A stretch of 24,995 bases of DNA, taken from contig NW_001914999.1 in the NCBI RefSeq assembly GCF_000208925.1, positions 10,736-35,730 on the forward strand. The letters run 5' to 3'. This DNA comes from Entamoeba histolytica HM-1:IMSS (taxonomy: Eukaryota; Evosea; Mastigamoebida; Endamoebidae). Position 1 is the first letter of the stretch. Every line of letters begins with the position of its first letter. The position numbers and the translations under genes were made by a program. The notes beneath the pieces are model-generated. The model was not told where the DNA came from and ran no database searches. It saw only the letters and a program-made list of their open reading frames with translations. Below, piece by piece: positions 1 through 8,106 of this stretch.

Positions 1-236
1 AATATCAAAAATATACATAGTTATGATATAAGTTGTTAGATTTATTAGAATTTATGTAGTACTTGTATGTATATAATCACCATTTCAATTACATAAAACA
101 GAGATTATTATTTGAATGAAATATTATTTAATTAACAATACATTTGATTCATTTAGTGTTGATTTAATAGCATCATTTTTAATTCAAATAATTAAGTATT
201 TGTTGGTTATTTCATATGGGATGATATATTTTTAAT

Positions 237-503
237 TTGTATGAACAGTTTGTTATCAACAACATAGTGTTTTATATTTTGTTGATAATTCATGAAGAAG
301 TAAAAGAATGTTTGAATAAATTGAATTTTACAATTGAAAATATAGTCTTTCCATCAAACACTTCTTTTATTCATCATGATAATACAATTATCTTCAATCA
401 TGACATTCATTTCTTATACCACATAATTCATTTTCATGTAAAATATGGTGGTGTTTACTTTAACTATTGTTATCAAAAAGAAGATGGTGTTATTCATGAA
501 TGA
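237..503 (+). pseudogene. Possible relic of a GT32-type glycosyltransferase (DXD region)
   Basis: An 88-codon open stretch in an otherwise gene-free region. Most of it is unrecognisable. Near its end it reads HVKYGGVYFNYC, which resembles the YGGVY(F/L)DxD core of the glycosyltransferase sugar-binding region with a DXD motif (GT32 family), in which the aspartates bind metal and nucleotide sugar. Here both aspartate positions differ (N and C), which fits decay rather than an active enzyme. There is no signal peptide, the piece is far shorter than the family (about 250 residues or more), and the flanks are closed by stops. It may equally be a chance open frame. Confidence 0.22.
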
Positions 504-1394
504 GTATTAAGTCATTAAATTATTCAATGTTGTAATTACTATGTTAATGTTTAATAATATAAACTATGTTATAAATGCAAAATAACAATACTTCAAAGAA
601 TAGTGATGTATTTGATGGATTAGTATGAAAATGTTGTTTATAATAAATTCTCTGACAAAATAATATATAATAAGTCGTAGTGAACAAAAAGAACCAAAAC
701 AAAACTGAGTTAATATAAAAAATAATATACAAATAGCAAATAGCAATAGATGTATATTCAGTCTTGCTAAGATAAATATCCAATACAATGTTAGTTGTTA
801 TAATGAATTTATTGACACTAACACATAAACAATGTATTAACTTATCAATACTATTGTTAAAATAATTAAGAATGTTAGTATCAACATTAAATCGAATTGT
901 TATAACTTGTTTATTTACTATACTTTATTTTAGTGTTTATGTTTATTCACTTTAACTGAGTTAGTTGGTATATTGATTGTTTATACTAAAAAGAAACAAA
1001 TCAAAAAGAAGAATTGGAAAGGAAATTAACATACCAATAGTAGATGTTAGTTGTTGAAATTGACACAGACACTTATTTCTTTTATTACTCAAAAAGCTAT
1101 TTTTAGATAACTTCCAGATATCAATAAATTATTCAAATAATCTGATTATTGAACTTAATGTTTGAATTATGTTTGTTGAGAAAACAATGAGTCTATTATT
1201 TAATACTCAGTTATGAACTTGTAATAAATTACTTAAAAGAAATACCCTTTGTCATTAGTCAATAAACGAACATGTGATAATTAACTACTATGCATTCTAA
1301 AATAACTAATGACTTTCCCACAACTAAACCAACAAATTAGTTTTGTTGAAAGAAAATAACAAAAAATAATATGTTTAATGGATTGTTGTTTCAT
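504..1394. other. Gene-poor AT-rich spacer
   Basis: No supportable gene in about 890 nt. Open stretches on the minus strand at 544-788 are hydrophobic, low-complexity products of AT-rich DNA without motifs. One 30-codon plus-strand piece (about 937-1029) reads like the end of a type I membrane protein: a short hydrophobic run (LVGILIVY), then a basic tail (TKKKQIKKKNWKGN) and a stop. It could be the last trace of a receptor gene, but it is too short to call. No tRNA-like or repeat structure was recognised. Confidence 0.4.
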
Positions 1395-1760
1395 TTAATC
1401 AAGTAAAACAAATACATCTAAAAGATGTTTCAATTTTCTCAATTGTAATTTAACTATTTCTTTCAATTCTTTCTCTGAAAGTGGCGAAAATACTATAACA
1501 TCATCCAACCTATTGAGAAATTCCGGTTTAAATGACTTTTTCATTATTTCCATTATACTTTCTTTGACTTTCCCACTCACTTATCCCGATGTTTCGATTC
1601 CTTTCATTATTATTTCACTTCATAAGTTTAATGTCATAATCACAGCCATATTCTTAAAATCAACTGCTCTTCCTCTACCATTTGTAAATTTTCCTTCATC
1701 CAATAGTTGTAATAACACATTAAATACTTATGGATGTGTTTTTTTCAATTTCTTTTAATC
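1395..1760 (-). pseudogene. Decayed ClpB/Hsp101 (AAA+ disaggregase) fragment
   Basis: The minus strand reads as the C-terminal AAA+ module of ClpB/Hsp101 in one frame: [20 protein letters not shown], then [14 protein letters not shown], then FKPEFLNRLDDVIVFSPLSE and KEIVKLQL. In functional ClpB these cover the sensor-1 region and the arginine-finger helix (FRPEFLNRxD). The frame is broken by three stops: TAA at 1728-1730, TGA at 1620-1622 and TAA at 1581-1583. A probable one-base insertion lies near 1742-1748, before THP (normally KAHP). Both Walker motifs, the N-terminal half and the D2 small domain are absent, so only about 120 of roughly 860 residues remain. The call is confident as a family relic; it cannot make a working chaperone. 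Confidence 0.8.
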
Positions 1761-1793
1761 TTTCTTTCATTATTCTTTATTTTCTTGAGTATA

Positions 1794-1843
1794 AATAACA
1801 ATAATTTTCATGTATTTATTAATGAATAACAATTATTTTCATG
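1794..1843. repeat. Imperfect direct repeat, 31-bp period
   Basis: The 19-mer AATAACAATAATTTTCATG (1794-1812) recurs as AATAACAATTATTTTCATG (1825-1843) with one mismatch. It is a two-copy tandem of about 31-bp period next to the ClpB relic. It may be simple slippage in AT-rich DNA; no target-site or inverted-repeat structure was seen with it. Confidence 0.45.
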
Positions 1844-2294
1844 AAATTATTTATGAAGAGCAATCTATTTAAAGAGTATAATAGAAGAGAAATACAGATT
1901 AAGACATTAAGACATTAACTAAATGATTCTTTTCAAAACAATAAATTCTGATTGAATGAAGTTGTTATGTAATTTAATGGAATTAAAGAAATTTCATGAA
2001 GAATAAATTGTAATGTAAAAATATTAAGAATAATTTATATCTAATAGCAATCCATCAAATAACGAAAATATTCTTTTATGTTAACGTCATTATTGGGGTT
2101 TTAAAGTGTGTCTGTTCTAATATATTGTCACCTATTTTGAAGGAACGTATCTAAAAATAGGATTATTTTAATACCCAAGGCGGCAAGTCACCATTTTTGT
2201 TTTGTTTCAGAACCCAAATTAACGTTTCGTTTCTTTTTTTTTTATTTATACATTGAATAATGAGTTGGGTTCAAACAAATGATAATCCTGTGGT

Positions 2295-2303
2295 TATTCT
2301 ATT
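2295..2303 (+). promoter_or_regulatory. URE3-like element
   Basis: TATTCTATT, the sequence described as upstream regulatory element 3 in the Entamoeba hgl5 and fdx1 promoters (bound by the calcium-responsive URE3-binding protein), lies 107 nt before the start of the surface-protein gene. A one-mismatch copy, CATTCTATT, lies at 2335-2343. A 9-mer like this occurs by chance in AT-rich DNA; the position upstream of a surface-protein gene is the only extra support. Confidence 0.3.
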
Positions 2304-2409
2304 AGGAATAAAAATATACACTACCAAACTTATTCATTCTATTTTATTCTTTTTTTCGTTTTATGGAATTTTTGAATAAATACTGTTTTGAAACTAACAC
2401 ATCAATTTC

Positions 2410-3903
2410 ATGTATCTGTTAGCTATACCATTGTTTTTCATCATTGTAAATGGTAAAACAACTACTCTCCACTCTGTTTGTATGACTAATTTTGTCGCAG
2501 TCAACATTGATTCACCAACAAATGTTGAAACAATTAGTCGTACCTTGTGTTATGATAAAATTCCTGATTATAGAACAAACGTTCATGGATATAACATCAA
2601 GTCTTATTGTTTTGTTGATGAAAATAATTTCTATGTTCAAAAAGGGAATCATAATATTAGTAGATGTGGAGAGTGGCTCCAATTAGTAGGACCAAGTCAA
2701 AAACCTATTGTTTGTATGGTAGCTGGGTCAGAAAATTTAAAAGTCTCTGGTGTTTCTACTTCAAATCAATACTCATTCATTGGTGTTCCAAGAAACATCT
2801 TTCTAACATTAACAGGTGGATTTGATGAAGGTGCTAGTATTGTAACTCAAATTACATTATCAGAGACATACTTTGATTTAAGAATAAGTCCTACTCTCTA
2901 TGTACTTAATAGGAATGACACAACAGCAACAATTCAATTTACTGATTTCAATAGAAATCCAGAAAAGATTGCAGTTAATAATATTTTTTATGATATGACC
3001 CCAGAAAATACCTTTTTAGTTCCACTTTTTGATAGTGATGTTGCTGTTCATCTCATCGCTTTTGATAATGAGAAGATTGATTTTCCAAAAGTTAATTTGA
3101 AGAGGGGAGATAAATTTATGAGTACTGCTCGATTTGTAAATTATGATATGGTTGATTGCAATTTTATGGCTGATAAAAATGTTTTTTTCAGAGGTAGTAG
3201 AGAAGATCATGGCACATTATTAACGTGGCAAATTGTACAATGGAATCAAGATAAAACAATTGTTGAATTTGATAATTCTGCTCAAGAAATTAAATTTGTT
3301 GGTAAAACATCAAATTTATCAATGGTATTTGTATATCCAACAGTAATTATGTTAAATCAAGATTTTGCTTATTTTGAGATAGAATTTGAAACCTCTTCAT
3401 CGGATTATCAATTTGTTGTTGCAAACACTGGGCATTGTAAAAATGTAGTAAAATATACTTTTGATTATTGTTCACCTACACAACTTAATTTACCAACAAA
3501 GTATTACTTTAATAGACTAGAAAAAACTATTAAATTAAGAATGTCCTTGTTTGGAATTAATAAACTGTTTTCTAATACGATTGAACTTATTCACAAAGTT
3601 CCTCCAGGAACAGTACTTAACTTAGTTTCGGCTCAATTAGTGAGAGAGGCTAAAATGTTAAATCAAACAGAATGTAATTCTGTTTCTTTTAATTGTTTAG
3701 GCACTGAATGTACAATAACTAATCAATTTTCACGTAAAGTTCCATTTAATTTTGGATGTTCACCTTCTTGTGGTGTTTGTCGTGTTGGGTTTACATGTAA
3801 TGATTATGGAAAGTGTGTAGAAGAAGTTAATTTGAACCAAAGAAGTGAAGCTAATGTAATTAGTTGTTTACTTGTTTTGTTACTGCTTCAACTTCTTCTT
3901 TGA
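2410..3903 (+). CDS. Secreted, probably GPI-anchored surface protein (unknown family)
   Basis: A 497-residue protein of no family I recognise. It opens with a signal peptide (hydrophobic core LLAIPLFFIIV, cleavage after about residue 15) and ends in a purely hydrophobic tail (CLLVLLLLQLLL) with no basic residues after it. Small residues (RSEAN) precede the tail; this is the layout of a GPI-attachment signal. The long middle (about 30-420) is beta-rich in appearance with several N-glycosylation sequons (for example NHS, NDT, NLS, NQT). A Cys-rich module follows near 430-480, ending CSPSCGVCRVGFTCNDYGKC, like a small EGF-type knot. It should reach the cell surface. The gene converges with the tandem pseudo-GTPase gene, 69 nt apart. 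There is no intron. It could be an adhesin or structural coat protein, but nothing in the sequence decides this. Confidence 0.8.
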   Translation: MYLLAIPLFFIIVNGKTTTLHSVCMTNFVAVNIDSPTNVETISRTLCYDKIPDYRTNVHGYNIKSYCFVDENNFYVQKGNHNISRCGEWLQLVGPSQKPIVCMVAGSENLKVSGVSTSNQYSFIGVPRNIFLTLTGGFDEGASIVTQITLSETYFDLRISPTLYVLNRNDTTATIQFTDFNRNPEKIAVNNIFYDMTPENTFLVPLFDSDVAVHLIAFDNEKIDFPKVNLKRGDKFMSTARFVNYDMVDCNFMADKNVFFRGSREDHGTLLTWQIVQWNQDKTIVEFDNSAQEIKFVGKTSNLSMVFVYPTVIMLNQDFAYFEIEFETSSSDYQFVVANTGHCKNVVKYTFDYCSPTQLNLPTKYYFNRLEKTIKLRMSLFGINKLFSNTIELIHKVPPGTVLNLVSAQLVREAKMLNQTECNSVSFNCLGTECTITNQFSRKVPFNFGCSPSCGVCRVGFTCNDYGKCVEEVNLNQRSEANVISCLLVLLLLQLLL

Positions 3904-3972
3904 GCGTTTTGAAATATAGCTTTAATTGAAATATTTAAACAAATACAAGAATTTATTACCAAACTAATCTAA

Positions 3973-5655
3973 TTAAAATAAAACACAATCTTTCTCTTTT
4001 TTATACTGAGCTTGTTTAATTAATGTTTTTGACTCATCTGGTTTATGTGATGAAGTGAATTGAGGAGTTGGAGCGCAGGAGTGAGTTCTTTGAGAACGTC
4101 CAGACTGTAAACGAGTTTTAGAAACATCTTCTTTTTGTGGTTTACATTCATCACTAAAAATGATTAATTTTCAAGTAAATGAATAATCAAACAAACAAAC
4201 AGATATGGTTGTGAAAATTCCATTGCATTAATTTCAAGACAAAACTCTTCAAATAATAAGTCAAATTCATGTGTTTTAGATTCTTCAAAATAGAAAAAAC
4301 GAGGTCTTTTATTCATTGGAAAGAAATTCACAAAACCTTGAACGTCATCATCAGTGACTGTAGAATTATTTGACTTATTAAATCCAACTATAATATAATG
4401 AGTTGACTTGAGATTACAGTATCTTAGAGTTTCATTATACCAATTCATAAGATTTGCAAATGTATCTGACTTTTGATAGTCAAAACATAATATTACTCCT
4501 AATACATTAAAATATGGTGTGTATGATGCACCTTTTCTAAATGAATGATCATAAACATATGTTCTTAATTTTAAAGTTTTTCCATCATCAAGTTGGAGTA
4601 ATTTTGGTGGATAATTATCAAAAGAATAAAGACTAAATGAAGTATTCCAATCAAGAGATAATCCAGTACATAATCTTCTTGAAAAATCAGAAATACAAGA
4701 ATCACCTACAATGATAGTTTTAATAGTAATGACTATTTCTGATTTATTAAAAACAATAAGTGCACGTTTTTTATCTCCTTGATTCATTGGTGGTGATGAA
4801 AATGTTTTACTTAAAACACCAGTTTGTGAAATTGTTCTTCTTTGTTTATATTCTCTTTCTTTTGCAATTTGTTTATCACTAAAACAATAAATATAAACCA
4901 ATTATTATTTGTAGACAACAAACATCACATCATCTGTTAAATCATTCAACCTAATTTGTATATAACATTGTTCAAGTTCATTAAGTAAATTTAATGTTGT
5001 AGATTTATTGTAAGTATAAAATTGAATAGTAGTATCTTTGAGAAGAATATCCTAAAAACCATTATAATTATTTTATTTTCATTTACTAAATTAAATAAAC
5101 AAACAGATACTTCAGTTGGTGTATTAGTTGAGTTTAATAAATTATCATATAACCCAATAATTAGTATATTCATTTTTTTGTTCCCACTAAACCTTTTTCC
5201 TTCTTCTATCCAATTACCAATATTTTTAATTGAATCATTAGAGAAATCAAAAACAACACATAAAATGTTAATTCCTTTAAAAGGAAAATAACTTGTTTCT
5301 CGCCCAACAAAATTATCATAAGTACTACATATAAGTTTGCCTATTCTCCCATTAATTTCAATTGTAGATGAAGTCTAACAATAATTAATATTAAATTATA
5401 TAATAAAATATAATATGAAAACAAACTTGAAGAGGAAGATTAGATAAATTTTGAGAATTTAAATTTCTTTTCTAATAGTAAGTAGTTGTTAAGAATAAAA
5501 CAAAGTAATAAAGAAATAAAACAAACATAAGTTTGCCATAATAATGATTTTCTTTGTTGAAAAGTAGAAATATCACCAACAAATAATAATTTAATAGTAT
5601 ATTCATAATCTTTTTCAGAAATAACAGTAGTAGGATAATTAATTGTAGTTTTCAT
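3973..5655 (-). CDS. Tandem degenerate Rab/Ras-like GTPase folds with CaaX terminus, six exons
   Basis: Five short GTTTGT...TAG introns join six exons: 5655-5527, 5471-5427, 5374-5105, 5051-4924, 4878-4201 and 4153-3973 (1431 nt, 476 residues, frame kept throughout). The product has two Rab/Ras-like domains. Domain 1 (about 18-185) has IKLLFVGDISTFQQRKSLL at the P-loop, ILCVVFDFSNDSIKNIGNWI at beta-4/alpha-3, and IIGLYDN where NKxD should be. Domain 2 (about 241-412) has IKTIIVGDSCISDFSRRL, VILCFDYQKSDTFANLMNWY and IIVGFNKSNN. Both lack GK(S/T), the WDTAGQ block and a complete NKxD, so GTP binding and hydrolysis are doubtful. A basic Ser/Thr-rich linker (about 190-240) joins them. The last exon adds a basic Ser-rich tail ending CVLF, a CaaX box expected to be geranylgeranylated, so the protein probably sits on membranes. 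Exon borders are my prediction; an alternative is two separate genes, with the first stopping in intron 4. Confidence 0.72.
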
Positions 5656-5799
5656 AATTTTTAATTTTAAGTTAAGTGGATGTAACTGAAAATTTAATTT
5701 TTTAAATGAATGAAAAAATGATATTAAAAAGAAGAAATTTTTAAATTAAAAAACAATAAAAAAAACAATAAAAAAATTGATAATAATGGAATTAGTAAA

Positions 5800-7968
5800 T
5801 TATTTAATTGAAGAAAATGAAATTCCTTTTTGAATTGCTTCCATATATTTTGTAACTTCAGCATAAATTGCAGCAAATGTTGTAAATCCACGAACTAATT
5901 CCAAACGATTTTCAGATGGAATTAAATCTCCTTTTAATTTTTTATCAAAATCTTCACATAAAGTTAAAAAGTATTTTAAAACATATCGTTGTAATTCAGT
6001 ATGAATTTCTTTTTCTACATCATTCCAATATTCAATAGTTTTATCTTTAATTTCACTTATTTCAACAGTAAATAACATCATTTCTTTTAATTTAATAATC
6101 CATTTTTGTTTAAATGTTGGAACAAATCCTCTTAAATGGTCAATGAATTGAGTTAATTCAGTTTCATTTACACCATGTTGATCTTTCTTATATTCAAATG
6201 ATTTTACTCTATTAATTGTTTCAAGAAGAAAGAAAAAGAATTTTTCAACAAGGAGATTACCTAATGTTTCACGTTTCATTTCTAAATTATGTTGAAAATT
6301 AAAAATATCAACATTCATTGTTTGTTTTTCTTTGATAGATAAGTCATGAATATCTTTTTGTGATTTCATAAATTGTTCATCTTGTTCTTTTAAGAAACAA
6401 GTAATATAAACAATATTAAGAAATTCATTAAAAACAGTATTAATTTCAGCATTATTATTTTCAAATGCAGATGTTTTAACAATATATGATTCAATACTTG
6501 TTCTAAATTTCCATTGTAATTCTTCTAAATCTTGATAATAATGAATTACATGAGCATAATGTAATAAAGCATTATATTGTGCATATTTTCTTGTTAATAA
6601 ATGAATAGGACTTTTTTCTTTTTTAGGTTGATTAGAAGCATTTTGTACAAATATAATTGTATTATTTAATAAGAAATTTACTTTTGTAATAACTAATTGA
6701 GTAACAGTATTAAGATGTTCTCTTAAAGGTATTACACCATTTAAAATATTATAATTTTTATCAATAAAATTTTGACAATTAACAAATTCTCTTAAATAAA
6801 TGAAATAAGAAAAACTATCAAGGTTTTGATAAATAATTAATCGTTCAATAATTGTTTGCATTAAATATTGAAAAATTGGTTCAAATACTATTTTAACCAT
6901 ATCATTTACTTCATTTATCATTTGAGAATTATCAATATTTAATTTCCGATATAATCTACAATAACAATCAACATGACTAGCAATTGTATCAAATAAAACA
7001 CGATATAAACTATCAATAATTGTTTCAAGTTCAAATTTATTATCTTTAGTATCATTTTGAATAGCAGGAATTATTATTTGATCATCAAGATTTGAAATAT
7101 TTCTTTGAATATCAATTCGTGTTTTAATTTTATTAAGTGCTCCAATAACATCTTTTTCTTTTTCAGTACATGGATTAAACTTTTTTTCTTTAGGTAAATA
7201 TTCAATCAATTCAAATGTTTTTGAAATTGGTTTATTTGATTTTAATTTAAGTAATTCTTCTGTATAACATTGAAAATATTGAAGTAATAAAATTTTCATT
7301 GTTTCCATATGATTATTTCTTAATAAAACACAATTTTCTTCTGAATAATACATTAAAAATCTAAAATGAATAGAATAATTATTTGCTAATAAATGTTGAA
7401 GAATAATTGGATTTGATTGTGATAATTTATTAAGTTTATCTGAAATAACTTCATAAATTCTTTGACAAATAATTTGTGTTGTATGTTTATGATATTCTTT
7501 ACATAATTTAATAATAGGTGATTCTTTATATAATTCTTTCATATCTTCAAAACTAACTAATATTTGATGATATAGTGTTAAATCTCTTCCATATTTTTCA
7601 TCAACAGGAGTAGTTAATAATCTTTGAATTAATTCAGGTGGTGGAATACATTTAGTTAATAATGAACAAATTAACATATGTGCATGTTTGTCTTGTTCAA
7701 CTAATTGATTAATTTTCTTTGCTTCTCCATGAAGATTTTGAAATCCTGTAAATGTTTGATTTAATTCATTTGATAATTCAACAACTCGTTTTTTAAGTGA
7801 ATCAACACATTCAATAAGAAATGATAAATTGGAATCAAGATCTTTAAATGCTTCATGATTTTGTCTTACCTCTTCCATAAATTTTAATTCTTTATCAAGA
7901 ATTTGTTGTTGTAATATAGGTTTAAATTCTTTAAAATTTTCAATAGACTCAATACTTTCACTATCCAT
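5800..7968 (-). CDS. VPS52: Vps52, GARP (and EARP) tethering complex subunit
   Basis: 722 residues, as in other Vps52 proteins (about 640-730). GARP tethers endosome-derived vesicles at the trans-Golgi. The N-terminal coiled coil (about 20-105) is the part that assembles with the other GARP subunits. It is followed by the family block IPPPELIQRLLTTPVDEKYG (108-127), equivalent to the VVPSALVTAILEAPV region of animal Vps52. Next come IICQRIYEVI (166-175) and HFRFLMYYSEENCVLLRNNH (201-220), matching the YRFFYQFLLGNE-type region, and then a long helical rod to the C-terminus. I chose the ATG at 7968 (MDSESIES) over an in-frame ATG 22 codons upstream. The extra residues are Lys/Phe-rich, and a perfect initiator motif plus a GAAC element lie 30-50 nt before 7968, inside that extension. 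The stop is 144 nt from the start of the tandem pseudo-GTPase gene, on the same strand. Confidence 0.85.
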   Translation of the reverse strand: MDSESIESIENFKEFKPILQQQILDKELKFMEEVRQNHEAFKDLDSNLSFLIECVDSLKKRVVELSNELNQTFTGFQNLHGEAKKINQLVEQDKHAHMLICSLLTKCIPPPELIQRLLTTPVDEKYGRDLTLYHQILVSFEDMKELYKESPIIKLCKEYHKHTTQIICQRIYEVISDKLNKLSQSNPIILQHLLANNYSIHFRFLMYYSEENCVLLRNNHMETMKILLLQYFQCYTEELLKLKSNKPISKTFELIEYLPKEKKFNPCTEKEKDVIGALNKIKTRIDIQRNISNLDDQIIIPAIQNDTKDNKFELETIIDSLYRVLFDTIASHVDCYCRLYRKLNIDNSQMINEVNDMVKIVFEPIFQYLMQTIIERLIIYQNLDSFSYFIYLREFVNCQNFIDKNYNILNGVIPLREHLNTVTQLVITKVNFLLNNTIIFVQNASNQPKKEKSPIHLLTRKYAQYNALLHYAHVIHYYQDLEELQWKFRTSIESYIVKTSAFENNNAEINTVFNEFLNIVYITCFLKEQDEQFMKSQKDIHDLSIKEKQTMNVDIFNFQHNLEMKRETLGNLLVEKFFFFLLETINRVKSFEYKKDQHGVNETELTQFIDHLRGFVPTFKQKWIIKLKEMMLFTVEISEIKDKTIEYWNDVEKEIHTELQRYVLKYFLTLCEDFDKKLKGDLIPSENRLELVRGFTTFAAIYAEVTKYMEAIQKGISFSSIK

Positions 7969-7997
7969 TATTAACTTTTTAATATGAATAAATGTAG

Positions 7998-8018
7998 TGA
8001 ATTTTTTTTTAAAAGTTC
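7998..8018 (-). promoter_or_regulatory. VPS52 core promoter (Inr plus GAAC element)
   Basis: On the minus strand an exact amoebic initiator AAAAATTCA (8006-7998) lies 30 nt before the VPS52 start. A GAAC core within AAAAGAACTTTT (8018-8015) lies about 10 nt further upstream. The order and spacing fit the three-part Entamoeba core promoter; a good GTATTTAAA box is not visible, although the TTTTAAAA between the two could stand in for it. Confidence 0.45.
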
Positions 8019-8106
8019 TTTTAACAATGAACAATAATAAAAAAAAAAAAAACAGAATAAAAAATAATTATTATGTTAAGTAAAATAAAAATTAATAAAA
8101 CAAAAA

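Larger units (their letters stand above)
1761..2409. other. Upstream spacer with small direct repeats
   Basis: About 650 nt without a gene. The left part has short direct repeats; the right part (about 2090-2250) is less AT-rich than its surroundings and may be the upstream control region of the surface-protein gene that starts at 2410. It includes AACCCAAATTAACGTTTCG (near 2212), followed by a T-run. No coding signal was seen on either strand. Confidence 0.4.

Noticed and set aside
544..788. Two overlapping hydrophobic minus-strand frames
   Set aside because: Low-complexity Ile/Phe/Tyr/Leu from AT-rich DNA, in two frames at once, with no recognisable domain or promoter.
937..1029. Membrane-helix-plus-basic-tail peptide ending at a stop
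   Set aside because: Only about 30 codons with a stop immediately upstream; too little to separate from chance.
4991..5291. Separate small genes on either strand in this interval
   Set aside because: The minus-strand stretch is exon 3 of the tandem pseudo-GTPase read through into intron 3, and the plus-strand stretch is its antisense shadow.
7969..8034. Longer VPS52 start at 8034
   Set aside because: The initiator and GAAC elements fall inside that extension, and the added 22 residues are Lys/Phe-rich and nonconserved in character.
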